From the NCBI GenBank assembly GCA_002869925.2, contig NEWT02000026.1, forward strand, positions 61,586 through 125,585: 64,000 nucleotides of DNA, read 5' to 3'. Under the pieces are notes generated by a model, which searched no databases, was not told where the DNA came from, and saw only the letters and a list, made by a program, of their open reading frames with translations. The translations under genes and the position numbers were made by a program. This document shows positions 50,964 to 59,106 of this stretch, in pieces; the stretch's first letter is position 1; every line of letters starts with the position of its first letter. This DNA comes from Nitrospira sp. CG24A (GTDB taxonomy: Bacteria; Nitrospirota; Nitrospiria; Nitrospirales; Nitrospiraceae).

Positions 50964-51032
50964 TTACGCCCTCGCCGCTGCAGCCTCGACCGTGACACCC
51001 ACCCTGCCAATGTGAGAAACAACGTGTCGCAT
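50964..51032 (-). CDS. Possible 22-residue leader peptide
   Basis: AAAGGAGTG lies just before an ATG that opens 22 codons (MRHVVSHIGRVGVTVEAAAA). It ends 55 bp before the P460 gene. The ribosome site is strong, but length and lack of homologues leave it uncertain. Confidence 0.3.
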   Translation of the reverse strand: MRHVVSHIGRVGVTVEAAAARA

Positions 51033-51066
51033 CGTGACACTCCTTTCATAGCACCTGAGTAAAAGG

Positions 51067-51105
51067 CCGGGGCGAAGGACAAAGGAGAAAACGCCTGCGC
51101 CCCGG
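51067..51105 (-). terminator. Terminator-like hairpin downstream of CxWxC gene (copy c)
   Basis: CCGGGGCG and CGCCCCGG, as in copies a and d, with CCTTTTAC after it on the minus strand. Confidence 0.6.
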
Positions 51106-51232
51106 ATCAGTCCGAGCGAGGAGGCAGCCCGACCCGGACATCGATAGCTCACAAATATTTGTGTGGACGCGAAACCGAGATCGAATAAAGAAGCGCGAGA
51201 GGACTCAGAATGAAACGGCCGCCCGTGGTCCC

Positions 51233-51580
51233 TTATCCGATACAGACGAAGGACACCAACGGAGGCGCGCGAGAGTGGAGCAGGGAAGAAAAGGACGAAG
51301 GGGCTTCCTGATTGGGAGGCAAGGGCGCGAGCCGGACAACCAGGCTCGTTGCTAACGTCGGCGGCTCTGTGACCAGTCCGGCATCGGATGTGGACTGACA
51401 GGCCCAGGCGCAGAGCGCGTTGTGGGGAACAGCCTCGTGCGAATCATGATGCGCATGGCGGCTGGAGGGGTCGGCGTGATGCAACGCGCAACTCGCCGCC
51501 ATCGCCGCCAGCGACACATAGACCAGGGCCACAAGACCTGCGACAAGCGCGGTACTGCGTGATAGGCCAGGACGTGTCAT
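51233..51580 (-). CDS. Small His-rich membrane protein with CxWxC motif (copy c)
   Basis: 115 residues from the ATG at 51580 (GGAG six bases upstream). Nearly identical in layout to copies a and d: N-terminal helix (LVAGLVALVYVSLAAMAASC), HADPSSRHAHHDSHEAVPHN, LCAWACQ, and a second helix. The conserved 3' flank and hairpin are present, so this is a duplication of the whole promoter-gene-terminator cassette. Here no other gene lies between the hairpin and the P460 region, apart from a possible 22-codon ORF. Confidence 0.75.
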   Translation of the reverse strand: MTRPGLSRSTALVAGLVALVYVSLAAMAASCALHHADPSSRHAHHDSHEAVPHNALCAWACQSTSDAGLVTEPPTLATSLVVRLAPLPPNQEAPSSFSSLLHSRAPPLVSFVCIG

Positions 51581-51601
51581 CACCTTCTCCACGATGGTAT
51601 G

Positions 51602-51664
51602 TCTATACGCGCCCGCCGAATATCTGTCTACCGACGCCTGCTCACGGAGGCTCCGTGTGCTACA
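51602..51664 (-). promoter_or_regulatory. AGCA-repeat promoter/operator (copy c)
   Basis: Minus strand: -35 TAGACA (51625-51630), 17 bp, -10 TATAGA (51602-51607). TGAGCA (51639-51644) ends 8 bp upstream of the -35, with AGCC and AGCA half-sites 10 and 19 bp further out. Confidence 0.72.
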
Positions 51665-51748
51665 AATTCCACGATGGGATGAGGTAAAGCCTCCGTCAAT
51701 TATCGTCAGATCGGATATAGTACGGCGGCGGATGGCAATAGCGGTTCA

Positions 51749-51780
51749 GTGCTACCGGCGACAGAAGACACCGGTAGCAC
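51749..51780 (-). terminator. 10-bp hairpin after SmbP-like gene
   Basis: GTGCTACCGG pairs with CCGGTAGCAC across 12 nt, about 20 bp after the SmbP-like stop. No T run; may protect the transcript end. Confidence 0.5.
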
Positions 51781-51799
51781 CAGACTCAGGCTCCGTGAC

Positions 51800-52105
51800 T
51801 TACTTGTGCTTCTTCCCTTCGTGCGCTTTCGCGCTCATCTCGGCATGGGCGATCGATTCGTCGGCATGGGTAATCGCTTCCTTCGCATGCTCCAATGCTT
51901 CTTTGGCATGCGCATCGCCGGTTCCCTTGATGGACTCTTCGATATGGTGAATCGCTTCTTTCGTGTGCGCGACCCCTTCCTTGGCGTGCTTGATCACCTC
52001 CTGGGTATGATCGTCGCCTTTCCCCGCCAGCAAGATCGTCGGCTGCAGACTCAGCCCCATGCCGAGCACCGCCACTGTCATGACTGTCATCCATCTCTGC
52101 TTCAT
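51800..52105 (-). CDS. smbP: SmbP-like small metal-binding protein
   Basis: 101 residues with AAAGGAGGGG before the ATG and a signal peptide (about 1-27). The mature part is a run of seven-residue helical repeats rich in His, Glu and Asp (EVIKHAKEGVAHTKEAIHHI, HAKEALEHAKEAITHADESI), the pattern of Nitrosomonas SmbP, a periplasmic four-helix protein that binds copper and other divalent metals. It follows the TPR gene by 79 bp and is the last gene of a CxWxC operon. It is the best evidence that these operons deal with metals. Confidence 0.85.
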   Translation of the reverse strand: MKQRWMTVMTVAVLGMGLSLQPTILLAGKGDDHTQEVIKHAKEGVAHTKEAIHHIEESIKGTGDAHAKEALEHAKEAITHADESIAHAEMSAKAHEGKKHK

Positions 52106-52184
52106 CGGACACCCCTCCTTTATAAGGTGAATAGATCTTTACGAACTCTCCGAGTGCCTCCTTTCCTCCCTCTCGCTTTTCATC

Positions 52185-53339
52185 TCATTTTTTCTGTGCT
52201 TCCTGACTCGTCGCATTCGGCTGGTTTTCTTCATGCGAACGGGATGAGTGGGTGTGATGAACTCGAATCGTCGCCGCTCGCGCGGCGAAGAGGTTCGCTT
52301 CAGCCGATTGTCCGAGGCCATGCAAGAGGGCGGCATAGCGTTCACATAGCACGGCAATCGTCGGATGGTCTCGTCCGAGGGCCTTCTGCTGGATGACCAG
52401 TGCCTGTTGGTACCGAAACTTCGCCTCATCGACAAGTCCTCGCTCGTGCGCGAGCCAGGCCCAGTTTCCGAGAATCGTCCCGGTGAGCGCGGCCTCCGGT
52501 CCTGCCGCTGCCTCACTGACCGACAAGGCCTTATGATAGTATCGATCCGCAAGTTCAGGCAGCCCTTGGGCATGGTGGAGATTGGCCAGATTGTTCAGAC
52601 CGATCGCCACCGACGGGTGGTGATTCCCAAAACGCTCGAGTCGGAGGGCGAGGGCTTGCCGATACAGGGGTTCAGCATAGGTATAGAACCCCTTCTCGGC
52701 GTAGAGGGCTGCCAGGTTGTTCAGGAACGGCGAGGGGTCGATCGAGGTGGCTCCGTCGGCGCCAGCCAGGAGGGCTAGCGCCAGATGAAACCGTGATTCG
52801 GCTTGCACGAGGCGCCCCTGTTTCCGATACAGTCCTGCGAGATTGTTGAACCCGACAGCCAACTCTGGGTGGCCGCGACCTAAAGCTCGTTCCTCGATCG
52901 CGAGCGAGCGGAGATACGAGGCTTCGGCCAGATCGAAGGCCCCTTCCTCCTGATAGATTTCTGCCAGATTGTTCAATGCGGATCCTACATCCGCATGATC
53001 GGAGCCGAGTGCCTGTTCCCACCGGGCCAACGCCTGCTCATAGTAGGACTTTGCTCGGGCGTACTGGCCCTGTGCATGGTAGACGAGGCCTAAATGATTC
53101 AGCGTCGCCGCCACCCGCCTGTCGCCGGGCTCGAACTGTTCCGCCTCATGGCGTGCCAACAGAAACAGGCGCTCTGCGTCCTCATACTGGGCTTGATCTC
53201 GCGCCGCGGTTCCCAATTCCGTCAATGTCTGCCAACGATCCAGCGTGCCTGCCTCTGCAAGCCATGGGACGCAGGTCAACAAGAACAGCGCCATGGCGAT
53301 CACGAACGCCTGTCGTGTCCTATCGAGAGTCAGAACCAT
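52185..53339 (-). CDS. Secreted TPR-repeat protein
   Basis: 384 residues with a signal peptide (about 1-31, ending LAEAG). Nine or so TPR-like units of the kinesin-light-chain type (YYEQALARWEQALGSDHADV, YLRSLAIEERALGRGHPELA) cover the mature protein. The C-terminal tail is His-rich and charged (HHTHSSRSHEENQPN). It starts 3 bp before the stop-adjacent end of the upstream gene, so it is translationally linked. Probably a periplasmic protein-binding scaffold in the metal-related operon. Confidence 0.8.
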   Translation of the reverse strand: MVLTLDRTRQAFVIAMALFLLTCVPWLAEAGTLDRWQTLTELGTAARDQAQYEDAERLFLLARHEAEQFEPGDRRVAATLNHLGLVYHAQGQYARAKSYYEQALARWEQALGSDHADVGSALNNLAEIYQEEGAFDLAEASYLRSLAIEERALGRGHPELAVGFNNLAGLYRKQGRLVQAESRFHLALALLAGADGATSIDPSPFLNNLAALYAEKGFYTYAEPLYRQALALRLERFGNHHPSVAIGLNNLANLHHAQGLPELADRYYHKALSVSEAAAGPEAALTGTILGNWAWLAHERGLVDEAKFRYQQALVIQQKALGRDHPTIAVLCERYAALLHGLGQSAEANLFAARAATIRVHHTHSSRSHEENQPNATSQEAQKK

Positions 53340-53342
53340 GAG

Positions 53343-53894
53343 TTACCTCGTTTCTGATGAGAGAAGAAGCGTGACATCTGTCATGTTTCCAGACAGCTCG
53401 ATCCAATAGCCCACCCCTTTCTTCAACCGATACTGGATCGTCTTGAAGAGCGTGGCACAGCCTGTCTGCATCTCGAACTGCGTAGGCTCCACTCGCGCCT
53501 GCCCGTGCGCGACTTCAATCCAGACAGCAGCTCCCGCACTGATGCGGTAGAGCCCGTCCTCTGGGACGGACAACGCCACAAGCCCCGCGTTGGGACTGGC
53601 AAGTTTCGGGGTCGCGACAAGGGTAACGGCCTCGCGGTGGTGCAGGGTCACCAAGAGTGCTTGCCGGTTCGGACTGATCGGCGGAGCAGCCCCTCGTTCG
53701 GTCAGGGCGGTCAGGTTCCGTGGGGCGCCCGCCATCGCCGCCAGTTCAGTTTGGACATCCAGCGCATAGTGATCGCAATTGCCGCGCATCTCGTCGATCG
53801 GTCGTGAGGCCTGAGCCATCACCGTCTCGCCCTGCACCACCACCACGAGACACAGCCCCATTCCGATCGTCCAACTGCAGAGGGGGATATTCAT
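53343..53894 (-). CDS. Secreted protein of unknown function
   Basis: 183 residues from the ATG at 53894; the longer track frame reads through the terminator region. Signal peptide about 1-27 (ending VMAQAS). The mature part has two Cys (GNCDHY, TGCATLF) and a beta-rich pattern (LVTLHHREAVTLVATPKLAS, KGVGYWIELSGNMTDVTLLL). Homopolymer-free and compact, possibly a beta-sandwich. It stands between a CxWxC gene (terminator hairpin between) and the TPR gene. Confidence 0.65.
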   Translation of the reverse strand: MNIPLCSWTIGMGLCLVVVVQGETVMAQASRPIDEMRGNCDHYALDVQTELAAMAGAPRNLTALTERGAAPPISPNRQALLVTLHHREAVTLVATPKLASPNAGLVALSVPEDGLYRISAGAAVWIEVAHGQARVEPTQFEMQTGCATLFKTIQYRLKKGVGYWIELSGNMTDVTLLLSSETR

Positions 53895-53921
53895 GACCTG
53901 GATCCTTGAAGCACCTTGCGG

Positions 53922-53969
53922 TGAAAAAAGACCGGGGCGGAGGACAGGGAGGAAACACCTGCGCCCCGG
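53922..53969 (-). terminator. Intrinsic terminator downstream of CxWxC gene (copy d)
   Basis: CCGGGGCG...CGCCCCGG followed on the minus strand by TCTTTTTTC. The T run is better than in copies a and c. It would separate the CxWxC gene from the downstream unit at least in part. Confidence 0.7.
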
Positions 53970-54099
53970 ATCAGTCCGAGCGAGGAGGCAGCCCGCCGGA
54001 CATCGATAGAACAACAATCGTCAATAGTGTGTGTACGAAGCCGAGATCGAAGAAGGGGGCGCGAGAGGAAGCAGAACGAAGCAACCAGCCCGGGGCCCC

Positions 54100-54447
54100 T
54101 TATCCGATGGGGACGAAGGGTCCAGACGGAGGCGCGCGGGAGCGAAGCAGAGAGGAAGAGAGCGAAGGGGTTTCCTGATTAGGAGACGAGACCACCAGCC
54201 GGACAACCAGCTCTGTTGCCAACGACGCCGACTCCGTCGTGAGCCCAGCATCAGACGTGGCCTGACAGGCCCAAGCGCAGAGCGCATTGTGCGGAGCCGT
54301 CTCGTGAGAACTCTGGTGTGTGTGGCCGTTGGAGGGATCGATGTGACGCAACGCGCAGCCAGCCGCCATGAACGCCAGCGACGCATAGACCAGGGCGACG
54401 AGCCCGGCGACAAGCACGGTATGGCGTGATCTGGCAGAACGCATCAT
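54100..54447 (-). CDS. Small His-rich membrane protein with CxWxC motif (copy d)
   Basis: 115 residues from the ATG at 54447 (a second ATG at 54444); the track start at 54483 lies in the promoter. N-terminal helix (LVAGLVALVYASLAFMAAGC), HIDPSNGHTHQSSHETAPHN, LCAWACQ, then a second helix. It follows an AGCA-repeat promoter and is followed by the terminator, then by genes for an unknown secreted protein, a TPR protein and SmbP. Metal or haem binding is inferred from His and Cys content and context. Confidence 0.75.
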   Translation of the reverse strand: MMRSARSRHTVLVAGLVALVYASLAFMAAGCALRHIDPSNGHTHQSSHETAPHNALCAWACQATSDAGLTTESASLATELVVRLVVSSPNQETPSLSSSLLRSRAPPSGPFVPIG

Positions 54448-54469
54448 CACTTTCTCCACGAGGTCACTG

Positions 54470-54524
54470 CTTATACGCGTCAACGGATCACCTGTCTACC
54501 GACGTCTGCTCACGGATGCTACAG
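54470..54524 (-). promoter_or_regulatory. AGCA-repeat promoter/operator (copy d)
   Basis: Minus strand: -35 TAGACA (54493-54498), 17 bp, -10 TATAAG (54470-54475). TGAGCA (54507-54512) and TGTAGCA (54517-54523) are spaced 10 bp apart, the nearer one 8 bp from the -35. The cleanest copy in the window. Confidence 0.78.
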
Positions 54525-54545
54525 TTTTCGACACGACACCGGTGT

Positions 54546-54683
54546 TCAGGCTGAAGGCTTGTAGAGGTCAGGCTTCTTGCGCAACGAGGATTCAGGCTCC
54601 CTGCGCAAGGCTTCGGCTGACTTCCGCGCATTCAGTTGCTGAAAGTCGATGGTTATGGTGTTGTGATGTGCATTCGGATACAT
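54546..54683 (-). CDS. Possible small protein (45 residues)
   Basis: GGAGAG lies upstream of an ATG at 54683 opening MYPNAHHNTITIDFQQLNAR and a charged helix (KSAEALRREPESSLRKKPDL). No signal, membrane segment or known motif. Position between a TonB receptor operon and an AGCA-repeat promoter does not help. Uncertain. Confidence 0.3.
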   Translation of the reverse strand: MYPNAHHNTITIDFQQLNARKSAEALRREPESSLRKKPDLYKPSA

Positions 54684-54921
54684 AGCACTTCTCTCCGTTG
54701 CGTTAAATGTCCGACCCCAAGCAGTCAATACACTTCCTGTTTTTCAAGGCCTGTGGCCTCGCATCTGGCCGGATCTCCCTTTAGGAGCTGATGAGCAAGC
54801 AGCACGACAACCCTGATTTTGATCTTCCAGGAATCTTGTCGCTGCTCTACTAATGAAGAGGGGGTGTGGGCACACTTCGTTACAGTGATCATCACGCAGG
54901 ATATAGTGGCTTGGCCACCCC

Positions 54922-54975
54922 TGCCATGTCAGGCGACATGGCAGCCGTGCGAGCCTTGTATCAAAGCTCGCACGG
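54922..54975. repeat. Two adjacent strong hairpins
   Basis: TGCCATGTC/GACATGGCA with a 4-nt loop (54922-54943) stands one base from CCGTGCGAGC/GCTCGCACGG with an 11-nt loop (54945-54975). They lie about 140 bp past the TonB-receptor stop. No T run. The remaining bases of 54684-55117 hold nothing recognisable. Confidence 0.55.
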
Positions 54976-55117
54976 TCTCATACGGTCGGCGACTGCACCC
55001 ACCACCCATCCGAGCCGTCTACTGATGGGCACTCATCGATGTCGATGATGGATGCCGCGGACTGGCAAACGCCCCGAGCATCAGCCGGCGGCTCGCCATC
55101 TTTGTAAATCTTTCCCG

Positions 55118-57184
55118 CTACAACGTGAAATTCACACCGCCGAAGAATTGCCGTGGCGCCCCGATCCAATTTGTTCCACCGAAATTCGATGCCAGATATG
55201 TGTCGTTGAGTATATTTTCTCCGATTACGAACATGCTGACATTCTTATAGATGGGATATGAGCCGTAGAGATCCAAAATGAACTGGTTGCTCAGCTTGGT
55301 CCCGTTATCGGGTTGGGCAAAGATCCGTTCATTGGCTCGCATGCGAAGCGAAAAATCGAGTCCCTCCGGATCGCGGTACCGCAGAGTAGCGGTCTGAGAA
55401 TGGAGCGGGACATTGGGACTGCGCTTCCCAACGACAGTGGGATCGGTGGGATTGTCCGTGATGGTGGAGTCGGTATAGGTGTAGCCGAATATCGCTGACC
55501 AGTATTGTGTCAGCTCCACTTCGCCCAAGAGTTCGACTCCCCGGCTCCGGAGTTTTCCCACATTGAAATATTGCAGCGTGAAGACGGGAAAGAAGCTGGT
55601 GGGGATTGGCGTAATCGCGTGATTGACCTCATTCCAAAAGACATTGGCCTGTCCTTTGAATCTCCCGCTATAGACATCGAAGCCGGCATCGCCGCCCCAC
55701 ATGGTCTCGGGAGCCACCTGATTGTTGCCCAGCAAGGCAAAGTTCGACGTGACAAAATTGTAATGCAGGGCGTCAAGGGTCGGGGCTCGAAAGGCCCTAT
55801 ACACGGAGGCTCGGAAGGCGAGGGGTTCAATAATTTGATAGCGTAGGGCCAGTTTAGGATTGAGCTGCAGCCGTTCCTGGTTCTCCAAGTTGGTCGTCGT
55901 CCCCGGAGCGGATTCCTGCTTCGACGCATAGTTTTGGTAGTAATCCAACCGCAGACTGCCCAAGAGTTCGAGATTCGGTATGGGGACGATGCTGACTTGA
56001 CCAAATGCGCCCGCAAACAGTTGGCTTCCATGCCCATTGAGGGTGGTGGGGCTGGCTCCGGGCGCGCTAAAGCGTTGCGAGCGATCGACGGCCTGGATTT
56101 GGCGCAGATCTACCCCGAGCTGAAACGAGCGAAACGTTTCGTTGATCGTCCGTGAATACTGGGAAGAGCCGCCAATGCTGGTGACGGGGATCTGATGGAA
56201 AGCCGACAGAAAGTTTGAATTCCGATTCCCTGGTGTCACGAAGGAAGCAGTATTGAATTCCTGTTGCTGTTGCAGATAGAACGCATTGGCCTCTAGAGTT
56301 TCCTGCTCGCTCAATTTCCACGTCGCTCCCGATTGGAAGTTCACCGTATTCTGGCGGTTATCGTCCAACGCGCGGCCAATGTTTTGGCGGCTGTTGTAAT
56401 AATTAACGCGGCCAAACCACTTGAAATCCGGCGATTGGTAATCCGTTTTGAATTGAACATTGGCGTTTGAGCTACCGGCGTTTTGGTCGATTGCGCCTCG
56501 CAGGTCCGCTTGTTGCGGTGTATAGCCATCAGTCTGTTGGTAATTGACATTTGCACTGATTCCAAATCGATCATTGATCCGATTGCTGACATAGGTGTTC
56601 GTCCGAAACGTTCCATTGGATCCACCCATCAGGCTTTGGCTCACCGTTCTTTCTCCGGCATTGCGGGTAATAATGTTAATTACTCCTCCCATCGCGAAGT
56701 TGCCCCATAGACTGGACGCTCCTCCGCGGACGACCTCCACTCGTTCAATCGTCTCCTTGGGCACCATGTTCCATTGCGTCGTCCCGAAGAAGGGATCGTT
56801 CAGAGGAACCCCATCCACTAAGACCAGGGTACGAAGATCACCCAGGCCTCGCATTCCGGCAAGGTTGCCTGTCGGATGTTGCGTGAAGCTATTCAAAAAA
56901 GGCATGTTGATACCAGGGACGGTGCGCAGGATGTCGTCCGTACCGATCGCGGGTGCGTCCTTGACGTCCTGCCGAGTCACCACCGAGACACTCACGGGCA
57001 TATCGGCCAGCGACCGTGCTGTTCGCGTAGCGGTCACGACGACGGGTTCAACGTTCAACTCTTCCGGCTGCGGCGCTTGCGGTGGCACGGACTTGTCTTG
57101 GGCATGCACGCTCGCAATGGGTGAAAATAGGGAAATACCGGTCAATAGAGATACGACAAGCAATAACCGCACATAGTTTTTCAT
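55118..57184 (-). CDS. TonB-dependent outer-membrane receptor
   Basis: 688 residues from the ATG at 57184 (AGGAGGGCGTG upstream). Signal peptide about 1-29. A TonB-box-like segment (EPVVVTATRTARSLADMPVS), the plug domain with DDILRTVPGINMPF and GLGDLRTLVLVDGVPLNDPF, and a 22-strand-type barrel follow, ending VNFTL, a typical terminal strand. The substrate is not readable. It follows a BNR propeller gene and a CxWxC gene in one operon with an AGCA-repeat promoter. That company, plus SmbP in a sister operon, suggests a metal complex or metallophore. Confidence 0.88.
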   Translation of the reverse strand: MKNYVRLLLVVSLLTGISLFSPIASVHAQDKSVPPQAPQPEELNVEPVVVTATRTARSLADMPVSVSVVTRQDVKDAPAIGTDDILRTVPGINMPFLNSFTQHPTGNLAGMRGLGDLRTLVLVDGVPLNDPFFGTTQWNMVPKETIERVEVVRGGASSLWGNFAMGGVINIITRNAGERTVSQSLMGGSNGTFRTNTYVSNRINDRFGISANVNYQQTDGYTPQQADLRGAIDQNAGSSNANVQFKTDYQSPDFKWFGRVNYYNSRQNIGRALDDNRQNTVNFQSGATWKLSEQETLEANAFYLQQQQEFNTASFVTPGNRNSNFLSAFHQIPVTSIGGSSQYSRTINETFRSFQLGVDLRQIQAVDRSQRFSAPGASPTTLNGHGSQLFAGAFGQVSIVPIPNLELLGSLRLDYYQNYASKQESAPGTTTNLENQERLQLNPKLALRYQIIEPLAFRASVYRAFRAPTLDALHYNFVTSNFALLGNNQVAPETMWGGDAGFDVYSGRFKGQANVFWNEVNHAITPIPTSFFPVFTLQYFNVGKLRSRGVELLGEVELTQYWSAIFGYTYTDSTITDNPTDPTVVGKRSPNVPLHSQTATLRYRDPEGLDFSLRMRANERIFAQPDNGTKLSNQFILDLYGSYPIYKNVSMFVIGENILNDTYLASNFGGTNWIGAPRQFFGGVNFTL

Positions 57185-57304
57185 CACGCCCTCCTGGAGA
57201 TACAATGAGAAGCCGGCTCGTCGGCCGTCTTGCCGAAAATAGCGCAAGCCGTGCCCAGCTTGAACTCATGACATGCCGATGAACGGACCGCTAGAATGTA
57301 GACG

Positions 57305-57649
57305 CTAGGTTTTAGACTTAGACAGGCGCACTGGAGGGCCTCGCATCTCGGGCAGTATCTCGGCTCTTGTGAGCAGGCGTTGCGTCAACACAGTGGCAAT
57401 GCCGATGAAAACTAAACCTGGCAGGGTGCGGTCCCACAGACTGATGAAGGGTGGAGACGAAGATAGTTGGCATGACCAGTCGCATAAGATCGTGTGGGGA
57501 TATAAGTGGTCATGTGCGTGAGCCTGGTGATGAGAATCGAATGTCGGACCGAGCGGGCAAGCTGCCGCGAGCGCCATCAGCAAGGCATAGACGGCCAGTA
57601 AAACGGTTGCCCCTGTTTTGAGCCGTCGGGAGAGGTCCGAAGCTCTCAC
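57305..57649 (-). CDS. Small His-rich membrane protein with CxWxC motif (copy e)
   Basis: 114 residues from a GTG with CGGAG upstream. N-terminal helix (ATVLLAVYALLMALAAACPL), HHQAHAHDHLYPHT, ILCDWSCQL, then a second helix (LVFIGIATVLTQRLL). It lies between the BNR propeller (46 bp) and the TonB receptor (120 bp). Compared with copies a, c and d only the His cluster and CxWxCQ are kept, which marks these residues as functional. Confidence 0.7.
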   Translation of the reverse strand: MRASDLSRRLKTGATVLLAVYALLMALAAACPLGPTFDSHHQAHAHDHLYPHTILCDWSCQLSSSPPFISLWDRTLPGLVFIGIATVLTQRLLTRAEILPEMRGPPVRLSKSKT

Positions 57650-57695
57650 GTGGCGCTCCGTAGGAGTGCTTTACGCATTCGTGTTCATCATCGCG

Positions 57696-58958
57696 CTATC
57701 GCTGACTGATTAGGCGCCCTTGCTGCAACACGATCCGATTATTCGGCCATGCCTGTTCCGTCCAGCTGATGGCAACACTACCCGACTCATGAATGGCCAC
57801 GGTGGGATATTCTGCCTTGGCTCCGGCGCTCAAAGGCTGTAACGGGCCGAAATGTTGCCCGCGATCCATCGAAACCCGCATGACAACCCGTTTGCGAACG
57901 CCGGTGATCTCTTCCCACACTGCCACGACCGCGCCATCCGGATGCACCGCCATCCGCATCTGATCGGGCAACGATGTCGTCGAGGTGTGAAGGGATATGG
58001 GGGAGCTGAATGTTTGGCCTTGGTCGTCGGAGGTCGCAACAAACAGTCGAGGCTGCTCATCCGCCCCTTCCGTATACCAGCCGACATACATCCGCCCAAA
58101 TCGATCGAACCCGATCGACGGGCCTCGATGCGGACAGGCAGAGAAGACCCAATTGTCTTTGTGAACCAGCAGGGGTGATGAAAAGGTCTGTCCGCGATCC
58201 TCGGACTTGGCCAGAACGATGTCGCGCACATTGCCGGCAAATGTTTTTCGCCAGGCCACCCAGAGATGTCCGTTCGGCGCCACCGCCATCATCGGGCGAC
58301 AGCAGGGGCATGCCATACCGTCCACCGTAAGATTTTTGCCTATGGTCTGTCCCTGGTTTTTGGAACAGCCAAAGAGCACCCCTGCCCCGCTTTGGTCTTT
58401 ACCTCTCCCGTCCAACCAAGCCAGGTACAGGTCGGAACCATGTCCCGTCGCGAGATCCTCAAACGTGTGGCTGATCGGCAGGCCGTCGTCGTTGACCTGT
58501 ATCGGGGCCTCAAAAGTCCGTCCCCCATCTTGTGACCGCGCTACTTTCAGATCCGATGCGAACAGAGAGCCAGGGGTTCGGTTCGTGGTTGACCACGACA
58601 CAAAGACATGATCGTGTGTGCCCGTTGCGAGCCCAGGAGCCAGATGAAACGCGTCAGGGGGAAGCGCCTCAGGGTTTACCTGCACGGGGGTTGCCACGGC
58701 CTTTCCCTCGTTCCCAATTCGGATACTTTTCACCGCTCCAGTCGACTCCGATTTCTCAAGCCAGGCCAGATGCACAGACCCGCGCTCATCGAATCTGACA
58801 GCAGGAGGAGAAATCGGCACAGGCCCGACGAACACCGGCAGTATTGAGCCAAGCGTCAAGCCAGCTTTCGTTTCCGGCTCAGCCTCCGCCTCCGCCGGAG
58901 AGAGGGCAATAGCCAACAGCAGAAAACTGAACATCAAGAGAAAAATGGCTCGTCGCAT
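57696..58958 (-). CDS. Secreted BNR/sialidase-like beta-propeller with CxCC motif
   Basis: 420 residues with a signal peptide (about 1-25). Repeated Asp-box-like motifs (SQDGGRTFEAPIQV, SEDRGQTFSSPLLV, SDDQGQTFSSPISL, SMDRGQHFGPLQPL) form a sialidase-type propeller, but the catalytic Arg triad of sialidases is not apparent. A motif CPCCRP occurs in mid-protein and another Cys in FSACPHRG; both are kept in the paralogue at the right edge. First gene after an AGCA-repeat promoter. It is more likely a binding or metal-related propeller than a glycosidase. Confidence 0.8.
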   Translation of the reverse strand: MRRAIFLLMFSFLLLAIALSPAEAEAEPETKAGLTLGSILPVFVGPVPISPPAVRFDERGSVHLAWLEKSESTGAVKSIRIGNEGKAVATPVQVNPEALPPDAFHLAPGLATGTHDHVFVSWSTTNRTPGSLFASDLKVARSQDGGRTFEAPIQVNDDGLPISHTFEDLATGHGSDLYLAWLDGRGKDQSGAGVLFGCSKNQGQTIGKNLTVDGMACPCCRPMMAVAPNGHLWVAWRKTFAGNVRDIVLAKSEDRGQTFSSPLLVHKDNWVFSACPHRGPSIGFDRFGRMYVGWYTEGADEQPRLFVATSDDQGQTFSSPISLHTSTTSLPDQMRMAVHPDGAVVAVWEEITGVRKRVVMRVSMDRGQHFGPLQPLSAGAKAEYPTVAIHESGSVAISWTEQAWPNNRIVLQQGRLISQR

Positions 58959-58998
58959 CTCAATTCTCCTTCGCTCCTCGAATGCAAAGTGGGCACGC

Positions 58999-59063
58999 TA
59001 TATAGGGGGCATGCAGCCCTCTTGTCTACTGATCTCTGCTAACAGATGCTCACGGATGCTACA
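58999..59063 (-). promoter_or_regulatory. AGCA-repeat promoter/operator (copy e)
   Basis: Minus strand: -35 TAGACA (59023-59028), 18 bp, -10 TATATA (58999-59004). Three half-sites, TTAGCA (59037-59042), TGAGCA (59047-59052) and TGTAGCA (59057-59063), follow at exact 10-bp steps; the first ends 8 bp from the -35. The repeat unit reads AGCATCYGTK. Confidence 0.75.
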
Positions 59064-59106
59064 GTACGTCGCGCGCAAGCCGTATTCCTATGCAAATACA
59101 CTCAGC

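Noticed and set aside
57696-58958. Active sialidase
   Set aside because: Asp-box propeller repeats are present but the catalytic Arg triad and Tyr/Glu pair are not apparent; a binding propeller is more likely.
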